Of a stretch of 19,286 bases of DNA, positions 1-5,503 are shown one piece after another. The first letter of the stretch is position 1. Every line of letters begins with the position of its first letter. The DNA lies in NCBI GenBank assembly GCA_023475715.1, contig JAMCVO010000455.1, forward strand, positions 1-19,286. Reading direction: 5' to 3'. The translations under genes were made by a program, and so were the position numbers. The notes under the pieces are model-generated. The model ran no database searches. It was not told the origin of the DNA and saw nothing but the letters and a program-made list of their open reading frames with translations. This DNA comes from Actinomycetota bacterium (lineage in GTDB: Bacteria > Actinomycetota > Humimicrobiia > Humimicrobiales > Humimicrobiaceae).

Positions 1-135
1 ACAAATAAGAGCGGACTTGTAAAATTCAGGTTTATCATAGAAATAAGCAATAAATATATATTAAAAGACATATTAAATAATTTAAAACAAATAGAGTCGG
101 TTTACGACGTTTACAGAGTTTTACCCAGAAAGTAA
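1..135 (+). CDS. relA: RelA/SpoT-family (p)ppGpp synthetase/hydrolase, C-terminal end (partial)
   Basis: This is the last 44 codons of a gene that enters from the left edge and ends with TAA. The visible peptide has the pattern GLVKFRFIIEI, then a helix, then ESVYDVYRVLPRK at the end. That is the beta-alpha-beta layout of the C-terminal ACT domain that closes bifunctional RelA/SpoT (Rel) proteins, which make and degrade the stringent-response alarmone (p)ppGpp. The catalytic domains lie outside the window, so the call rests on this short tail plus position: relA lies just upstream of hisS-aspS in many Gram-positive bacteria. No dtd (D-aminoacyl-tRNA deacylase) gene lies between it and the next gene, although dtd is often found there. 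Another ACT-domain protein cannot be excluded. Confidence 0.72.
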   Translation, partial: TNKSGLVKFRFIIEISNKYILKDILNNLKQIESVYDVYRVLPRK

Positions 136-145
136 AGTTATAAAA

Positions 146-808
146 ATGGCGGCAAAACAGGAAGTAAAAAAGATGGTCCTTGGAGAGTTTGCGGTAAACT
201 GTTATATTTTAACAGTAGATAATGCCAATATAATTATTGATGCGGGTGCAGAACCGGAATTAATTGAAAAATATTTAAACGATGAAAAAATTATTCCCGA
301 CTTTTTACTGAATACTCATGGGCATTATGACCATATCGGAGCTGTTACGGAAATTATATCAATCTATAAAATACCTTTTTACATACACAAGTCCGAAGAA
401 TTTTTAATTAAAGATCCAGGGAAAAATATGTCTTCTTATTTATGCGAAAAAGGATTAATATTAAAAACCTATAACTTGATAGACGATAAAAATATAAGCT
501 TTTTTAATAAATATGGGCTAAGAATTTTCCATACACCGGGACATACACCTGGCAGCATAACTATTGCATATCAGGATTTATTGTTTACGGGAGATCTGCT
601 TTTTAAAAGTTCGATTGGAAGGACGGATCTTCCAGGAGGTGACGGCAATGTAATAAAAAGATCGCTTGCTTCATTAAAAAAATTGAAAAGCCTGAACCCT
701 GAGTTTAAAGTTTTACCCGGACATGGAGAGAGCAGCATGCTGGATTATGAATTTAAAAATAATTATTTTTTAGCAGATGATTTTTTAAGAGAGGTTGATC
801 AAAATTGA
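146..808 (+). CDS. MBL-fold metallo-hydrolase, glyoxalase II-like
   Basis: A single-domain metallo-beta-lactamase-fold hydrolase of 220 aa, the usual size for the YqgX/YcbL group of small glyoxalase II-like enzymes. All metal ligands are visible: the THGHYDH motif (H58, H60, D62, H63), H133 in HTPGHTPGS, D150 in TGD and H193 in PGHG. This implies a binuclear Zn/Fe site and hydrolysis of thioesters such as an S-lactoyl thiol, but the substrate cannot be read from the sequence. It starts 10 bp after the relA stop and its stop overlaps the hisS start by 4 bp, so it is translationally coupled in a relA-hisS-aspS operon. ATG 146 has no clear SD; an internal ATG at 173 has AGGAAG about 8 nt upstream but would leave only three residues before the conserved glycine of the first strand, so 146 is preferred. 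Confidence 0.88.
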   Translation: MAAKQEVKKMVLGEFAVNCYILTVDNANIIIDAGAEPELIEKYLNDEKIIPDFLLNTHGHYDHIGAVTEIISIYKIPFYIHKSEEFLIKDPGKNMSSYLCEKGLILKTYNLIDDKNISFFNKYGLRIFHTPGHTPGSITIAYQDLLFTGDLLFKSSIGRTDLPGGDGNVIKRSLASLKKLKSLNPEFKVLPGHGESSMLDYEFKNNYFLADDFLREVDQN

Positions 809-2076
809 TTACAGGTTCACCAAGAGGGACAAGCGATATTTTCGGTCAGGACATGAAGTATAGAAATTTTGTCATCTCGACAGCTGCAGAACTATTTAAA
901 ATTTTTAATTATATGGAAATAATAACCCCTGCTTTTGAACATACCGAAATTTTTGACAAGAGTATTGGAGACAGCACCGATATTGTTCGGAAAGAGATGT
1001 ACACTTTCCTTGATAAGAAAGGCAGGTCACTTACACTCAGGCCCGAAGGTACGGCACCTGTTGTCCGAGCAGTTATTGAGCATAAAATGTATGCGGAGAA
1101 TCTGCCGCTGAAGCTTTATTATATAGAAAATATGTTCAGGTATGAGCGTCCGCAAAAAGGGAGAATGAGAGAGTTCTGGCAGCTGGGAGTTGAGGCAATC
1201 GGAAGCCCCGAACCTTTTATAGATGCAGAAGTTATCTGGCTGTTAAACACGCTTTTTGAAAAGCTGGGATTTAAAAACTTGAAGCTTCTTATAAATAGTA
1301 TGGGATGCATAAAATGCAGGAATAAATACAAAGAGGTGTTAACAGATTACTTATTTCCTAAAAAGGAAAATCTCTGCCCCGATTGCCAATACCGACTTGA
1401 AAAAAACCCTCTGAGAATATTTGACTGCAAAGTAGAACAGTGCGGGCAAGTCATAAAAGATTCACCAAAGATTTATTCATATATATGCGCCGATTGCCGG
1501 CAGCATTTTGATCAGGTAATAGATTTTTTAAAGACTTTGAACATAAACTTTATAATCAAGGAAGATCTGGTCAGAGGATTTGATTATTATACCAGGACTA
1601 TTTTTGAAATAATATCGGAGGACCTGAAAAGTGTGCAGAATGCTTTGGGCGGGGGAGGCAGGTATGATAAGCTGATCGAACAGCTTGGTGGTCCTGACAT
1701 TTCTTCAATAGGTTTTGCTGTTGGGCTGGAACGAACTTATATCCTAATGAAGCAGCTTAATTTGAATCTTACTGCACCGGATAATAGAAAAACGGCGCTT
1801 GTAATCCTTATGGATAGATCCTATCAAAAATATGCACTTTCACTTATCAAATCCATAAGAGATAACGGCTATACTTGCGATTTAAACTATGGAATAAAAA
1901 GCATAGGTTCACAGATTAAATCGGCCGAAAAAAATGCCTATGATTTTGTTATCATTATCGGTGAAGATGAAGTCAAAACTGATTCTATCACAATTAAAGA
2001 TATCAGAAAATTTACTCAGTATAAGTTAAACTGGAAGAACGAGAAGGCAAAAATTTTTGAAATATTTGACAGATGA
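805..2076 (+). CDS. hisS: Histidyl-tRNA synthetase
   Basis: Class II aminoacyl-tRNA synthetase charging tRNA-His; 423 aa, normal length. The start is TTG at 805, overlapping the upstream stop as TTGA; AAGAGAGG lies about 10 nt upstream and the peptide MITGSPRGTSDIFGQD matches the family N-terminus (PRGT.D). Motifs in order: LRPEGTAP (78-85), motif 2 with RYERPQKGR (112-120), the histidine-binding LVRGFDYYTRT (255-265), GGGGRYDKL (282-290) and motif 3 GFAVGLER (303-310). The C-terminal part from about residue 328 is the alpha/beta anticodon-binding domain. The insertion domain (about 165-235) carries eight cysteines in four pairs (168/171, 191/194, 208/213, 228/231), suggesting structural metal binding as in some other Gram-positive HisRS. 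It is followed by aspS after 15 bp, the classical hisS-aspS pair. Confidence 0.97.
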   Translation: MITGSPRGTSDIFGQDMKYRNFVISTAAELFKIFNYMEIITPAFEHTEIFDKSIGDSTDIVRKEMYTFLDKKGRSLTLRPEGTAPVVRAVIEHKMYAENLPLKLYYIENMFRYERPQKGRMREFWQLGVEAIGSPEPFIDAEVIWLLNTLFEKLGFKNLKLLINSMGCIKCRNKYKEVLTDYLFPKKENLCPDCQYRLEKNPLRIFDCKVEQCGQVIKDSPKIYSYICADCRQHFDQVIDFLKTLNINFIIKEDLVRGFDYYTRTIFEIISEDLKSVQNALGGGGRYDKLIEQLGGPDISSIGFAVGLERTYILMKQLNLNLTAPDNRKTALVILMDRSYQKYALSLIKSIRDNGYTCDLNYGIKSIGSQIKSAEKNAYDFVIIIGEDEVKTDSITIKDIRKFTQYKLNWKNEKAKIFEIFDR

Positions 2077-2091
2077 AGCAGGAGATAAGGA

Positions 2092-3927
2092 ATGTCAGAA
2101 AAGTTTGATTTCAGGAAAAAAATTAATTTTAATATTTACGGAACCGGACTGCGAACACATCTTTGCGGGGAGCTGAGAAAAAATCATGAAGGGATCAATG
2201 TTATGCTCTGCGGCTGGGTTAATAAAAGAAGGGATCATGGAAAACTGATTTTTGTTGACTTACGTGACTTTTCAGGCATTGTCCAGGTTGTTTTTGACGC
2301 AAATATAAGTCCAGTTTCATATAATTCTGCAAAAGATTTAAGAACAGAATATATCATAGCAGTAGCAGGCAAAGTAAAAACCCGTTCGGGCGAAACTATA
2401 AATAAAGATCTTCTTACGGGAGAAATAGAAATATCCACTCAGGAAATAAGGATTTTAAACACTTCCAAAACTCCGCCTTTTATGCTTGATGACAGAGCAA
2501 AGATAGATGAAATTACAAAGTTAAAATATAGATATGTGGATCTGCGTACCGAGGATATGCAAAGCAATATAAGGCTGCGCCATGAAGTTACGACAATTAC
2601 GAGGCAATATCTGAACAGCCAAGGTTTCATAGAAACCGAGACACCGATACTTGCCAAGAGCACCCCTGAAGGCGCGCGTGATTTTCTTGTACCTTCGCGG
2701 TTAAATCCAGGTACTTTTTATGCACTTCCGCAATCACCGCAGCTATTCAAGCAAATTCTGATGTTTTCGGGATTTGACAGAATTTACCAGATTGCCAGAT
2801 GCTTCCGGGACGAAGATTTAAGGGCAGACAGACAGCCCGAGTTTACCCAGATTGATCTTGAAATGTCATTTATCAAAGTTGACGATGTGATAAAGCTTGT
2901 TGAAGGATTGATTTATAAGATATTCAAAGAAGTAAAGGGTGAAGAAATTAAAATTCCATTTGTAAGAATGACCTGGAAGGAAAGTCTGGAGAATTATGGA
3001 AGCGATAAACCTGACTTGCGTTTTGATATGAAGCTTAATGACGTTACAGATATATTCAGAGATAGCAAGTTCAATATTTTTATAAATGTATTGAATAAAA
3101 AGGGTTGTATCAAAAGTATCGTAGTTGATGACTGCAATGAGTTTACAAGAAAAGAGCTTGACGGTCTTGTGGATATGGCTAAAAAATATGGTTCAGGCGG
3201 TCTGATATGGATAAAAGTTGAAGAAAACCAGATATTAAATTCTCCAATTTCCAAATTCCTCTCATCTGAAGAAAAAGAAGAATTAATAAACTTTCTAAAA
3301 CTTAAAGAAAAAAATCTGGTTCTTATCGTTGCGGATGAATTTATAAAAACCTGCATGGCCCTTGGGTCCATAAGAAGTCATATTGGTGCCAAATTGAATT
3401 TAATAGGAGAGGAAGAATTTAAATTTACATGGATCGTGGATTTTCCATTATTTGAATGGGACGAAAAAGAAAAAAGGCTTTCTCCTACTCATCATCCATT
3501 TACCAGACCGGATAATGAGACTCTAAAATATTTGAAATCCGATCCGCTTAAATTGAATTCACTTGCTTATGACATTGTTTTGAATGGGAATGAGCTTGGC
3601 GGCGGATCAATCAGAATTAACACTATCGAGCTTCAAAGAGAAATATTTAAACTTCTGGGATTTGACGTTAAGAGAATGGAAGATAATTTTGGATTTTTGC
3701 TTAGAGCTCTTGAATATGGTGCGCCACCTCACGGCGGGATAGCTCTGGGACTTGACAGGCTGATAATGCTTATCGGAAGGCTTGAAAGCATAAGAGAAGT
3801 AATAGCATTCCCAAAAACACAGTCAGCAGTGGATATAATGACAGAATCTCCCTCACCGGTAACGGAACAACAGCTAAGTGAAGTAAATATCAGGCTTGCA
3901 AAGTTCAAAAAAGAAATCGAAGAATAG
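2092..3927 (+). CDS. aspS: Aspartyl-tRNA synthetase (bacterial type, possibly non-discriminating)
   Basis: Class IIb synthetase of 611 aa. AGGAG at 2080-2084, 7 nt before ATG, supports the start. Order of domains: an N-terminal extension of about 20 residues rarely seen in the family; the OB-fold anticodon domain (about 21-135, with CGWVNKRRDHG); the catalytic core with STPEGARDFLVPSR, LPQSPQLFKQ and FRDEDLRADRQPEFTQ (motif 2); the GAD insertion typical of bacterial AspRS (about 300-420); GGGSIR; and motif 3 GGIALGLDRL. Residue H49 in RRDHG is the state associated with non-discriminating AspRS, which also makes Asp-tRNA-Asn for GatCAB; E. coli, which is discriminating, has Leu there. That reading is inference. 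The gene ends only 8 bp from the convergent ackA stop. Confidence 0.97.
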   Translation: MSEKFDFRKKINFNIYGTGLRTHLCGELRKNHEGINVMLCGWVNKRRDHGKLIFVDLRDFSGIVQVVFDANISPVSYNSAKDLRTEYIIAVAGKVKTRSGETINKDLLTGEIEISTQEIRILNTSKTPPFMLDDRAKIDEITKLKYRYVDLRTEDMQSNIRLRHEVTTITRQYLNSQGFIETETPILAKSTPEGARDFLVPSRLNPGTFYALPQSPQLFKQILMFSGFDRIYQIARCFRDEDLRADRQPEFTQIDLEMSFIKVDDVIKLVEGLIYKIFKEVKGEEIKIPFVRMTWKESLENYGSDKPDLRFDMKLNDVTDIFRDSKFNIFINVLNKKGCIKSIVVDDCNEFTRKELDGLVDMAKKYGSGGLIWIKVEENQILNSPISKFLSSEEKEELINFLKLKEKNLVLIVADEFIKTCMALGSIRSHIGAKLNLIGEEEFKFTWIVDFPLFEWDEKEKRLSPTHHPFTRPDNETLKYLKSDPLKLNSLAYDIVLNGNELGGGSIRINTIELQREIFKLLGFDVKRMEDNFGFLLRALEYGAPPHGGIALGLDRLIMLIGRLESIREVIAFPKTQSAVDIMTESPSPVTEQQLSEVNIRLAKFKKEIEE

Positions 3928-3935
3928 AGTTAGCT

Positions 3936-5138
3936 TTAACCTTTTACCAGGCGGTATGTTTCTCTGGCAATAATAAGTTCCTCGTTTACTTTTACGATGC
4001 AGACAGGCACTTTGGAACTAACGGAAGATATTAATCTTTCACCCAGCGAGTCGTTATAATTTATTTCTTTTTCAATACTTATACCAAAAACACTTAAATC
4101 TGCAAGGATCTTTTCTCTGGCCATAGGAGAATTTTCTCCAATTCCTCCTCCGAAAATAATTAAATCAACTCCGTCCATAACAGCCGCATAGGCCCCTATA
4201 TATTTTTTTATCCTGTAACAATAGGACTCAAAAGCCCTGATACAATCCGGGTCGTTTTCCATGACACCTTTTTGAATATTAACGAAGTCAGTGTATTTTC
4301 TTGAAAGACCCAGTATGCCTGATTTTTTGTTTATTATATTATCTATTTCTTTGGTGCCGATATCTTCCTTATTCATAAGGTAGGGAAGTATTGCCGGGTC
4401 CACATCTCCGCTTCTTGTAGACATTATAAGACCTTCTGCTGGGGTAAATCCCATAGATGTGTCTATACTTATACCATTTTTAACCGCCGTAATGGAGGAA
4501 CCTCCTCCAAGCATAAGTACGATTATCCTGATTTTCTTTAAATCTTTTCCTGTTATCGCTGCTCCCGTCTCAACCATATAAGTATAGGCTATTCCATGAA
4601 AACCATATTTTCTTATGCGGTATTTTTCATAATATTCATATGGAATGCCATATAAAAAAGCATGAGACGGCATATTCTTATGGAAAATATTATCGAATAT
4701 ACCGGTGTTTATGGTATCCTTACCAAAAACATCAATAGATACTTCCACTCCGACAAGATTAGGAGGGTTATGAAGAGGAGCCAAATCAATGCAATCTCTT
4801 AAGGTTTCCACCATCTGATCATTGATTATCACATGAGAGGCTACCTTATCTCCAACATTTACTATCCTGTGACCAACTGCATGGATTTCCTTTTTATCTT
4901 TTATGACACCTGTTTTGGGATTGGTTAGTTTATCAATTATAAAATTAAGTCCGGCTCTATGATCTGCAATATGCACATCATTCAAATTCCCTGATCCTGA
5001 TCTTGTTTTAAAGCTGATAATGGATCTATCAAAGCCTATGTTTTCTATCCTGCCGCTCGCAATTTCATCCTCTGAGGGCATCCTGTAGAGTTTGAATTTT
5101 ATAGAAGTTGAGCCTGAGTTAATTGTTAGAATGTTCAC
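3936..5138 (-). CDS. ackA: Acetate/propionate-family kinase, divergent acetate kinase
   Basis: ASKHA-fold kinase interconverting acetyl phosphate + ADP and acetate + ATP. A GTG start at 5138 gives MNILTINSGSTSIKFKLY, the exact family N-terminus, and 400 aa. A TTG at 5144 would add two residues but lies at the edge of the -10 box. Numbered from GTG, the residues matching the well-studied Methanosarcina enzyme are R91 (GHRIV), H123 (PLHNPPN), D149 (IFDNIFH), H181 (YGFHG), R242 (TRSGDVDP) and E386 (NEE). Oddities: the normal HLGNG phosphate-binding loop reads MLGGG, so His208 is Met and Asn211 is Gly; GTSH reads GIAY; FTAGIGEN reads FGGGIGEN. It is probably an active but divergent family member; substrate preference is uncertain. 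No pta is present. It lies on the opposite strand from all neighbours and interrupts the aspS-6S-alaS order. It appears to be translated from a leaderless mRNA. Confidence 0.88.
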   Translation of the reverse strand: MNILTINSGSTSIKFKLYRMPSEDEIASGRIENIGFDRSIISFKTRSGSGNLNDVHIADHRAGLNFIIDKLTNPKTGVIKDKKEIHAVGHRIVNVGDKVASHVIINDQMVETLRDCIDLAPLHNPPNLVGVEVSIDVFGKDTINTGIFDNIFHKNMPSHAFLYGIPYEYYEKYRIRKYGFHGIAYTYMVETGAAITGKDLKKIRIIVLMLGGGSSITAVKNGISIDTSMGFTPAEGLIMSTRSGDVDPAILPYLMNKEDIGTKEIDNIINKKSGILGLSRKYTDFVNIQKGVMENDPDCIRAFESYCYRIKKYIGAYAAVMDGVDLIIFGGGIGENSPMAREKILADLSVFGISIEKEINYNDSLGERLISSVSSKVPVCIVKVNEELIIARETYRLVKG

Positions 5139-5145
5139 GTTCAAA

Positions 5146-5175
5146 AGTATACATTGTTGTGATAAATTTTGACAA
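5146..5175 (-). promoter_or_regulatory. sigma-A-type promoter of ackA, leaderless
   Basis: On the minus strand, TTGTCA (5175-5170), an 18-bp spacer and TATACT (5151-5146). Five of six bases match consensus in each box. An A/T-rich tract (about 5178-5205) lies just upstream of the -35 box, like an UP element. The expected transcription start is about 7 nt past the -10 box, near 5139-5140, directly at the GTG start codon (5138). No SD exists between promoter and start, so the mRNA should be leaderless or carry only 1-2 leader nucleotides. Confidence 0.72.
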
Positions 5176-5238
5176 GCTAATTTTTAAAAAATTTATTAAG
5201 TTTTTGAAGTTAAAGCTGCCGTTAAAACACTTCCCAAA

Positions 5239-5267
5239 TTGAATAAACCAGCAAATTGTGATAATAT
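5239..5267 (+). promoter_or_regulatory. Promoter for the structured RNA upstream of alaS
   Basis: TTGAAT (5239-5244), a 17-bp spacer and TAATAT (5262-5267), with an overlapping alternative -10 GATAAT at 5260-5265. The predicted start at about 5272-5276 coincides with the first base pair of the RNA's long closing stem (G5276), which is independent support. The promoter diverges from the ackA promoter. Confidence 0.55.
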
Positions 5268-5271
5268 CAAA

Positions 5272-5466
5272 GTCAGATACTCTGTTTTTCTCGTAGCTAA
5301 AGTTAATTTTTGTGCCAACAAATTAACGTAGGAAGCTCAAACTTAGTCTGCGGCATAAATGCCCTCAAATTCTGGGACTTATAAAACAGACAGGAGAGCA
5401 CCCTCTTCGTAAGGGGACGGGCATTAAAAAACTTCTACTGGTTACGAAAAAATGGGGTATCGTTTT
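5272..5466 (+). ncRNA. ssrS: Structured RNA, candidate 6S RNA (RNA polymerase regulator)
   Basis: Hand folding gives one RNA of about 190 nt closed by a near-perfect 23-bp helix: 5276-5289 with 5448-5461, a bulged C5290, then 5291-5299 with 5439-5447. Inside are a hairpin (5302-5309 with 5320-5327), a helix 5328-5335 with 5432-5438 (one bulged G), a helix AAUGCCC 5358-5364 with GGGCAUU 5419-5425, and a small apical hairpin CCCU/AGGG (5401-5404 with 5412-5415). TTTT at 5463-5466 after the closing stem could act as the terminator. Length and a long closing stem around an interrupted rod fit 6S RNA, which binds the housekeeping RNA polymerase holoenzyme. Position also fits: B. subtilis 6S-1 (BsrA) lies directly after aspS. 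That the element is structured is well supported; the 6S identity is inference. The hairpin in the 5' half is not a standard 6S feature. Confidence 0.6.
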
Positions 5467-5503
5467 ATAAAACCTTGAATAAAATTTTGAGATAAAAACC
5501 AGA

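Noticed and set aside
2994..3371. Antisense open frames over aspS, alaS, the ATPase and other genes
   Set aside because: They have no family signatures or ribosome sites and mirror the codon pattern of well-supported genes on the other strand.
5139..5144. TTG start of ackA at 5144
   Set aside because: It lies 1 nt from the -10 box, upstream of the predicted start site; GTG 5138 fits the family better.
5206..5233. GAAGT...ACTTC inverted repeat with two GTTAAA copies between the divergent promoters
   Set aside because: The stem is only 5 bp with an 18-nt loop in A/T-rich DNA; an operator is possible but unsupported.
5272..5466. tmRNA or SRP RNA instead of 6S
   Set aside because: There is no tRNA-like acceptor end, TTCGA loop or tag ORF, and no GGAAGCAGC-type SRP motif.
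5272..5503. T-box riboswitch controlling alaS
   Set aside because: The position fits, but the conserved antiterminator AGGGTGGNACCGCG is absent; the nearest string, ATGGGGTATCG at 5452-5462, is used by the closing stem. No terminator follows before alaS.
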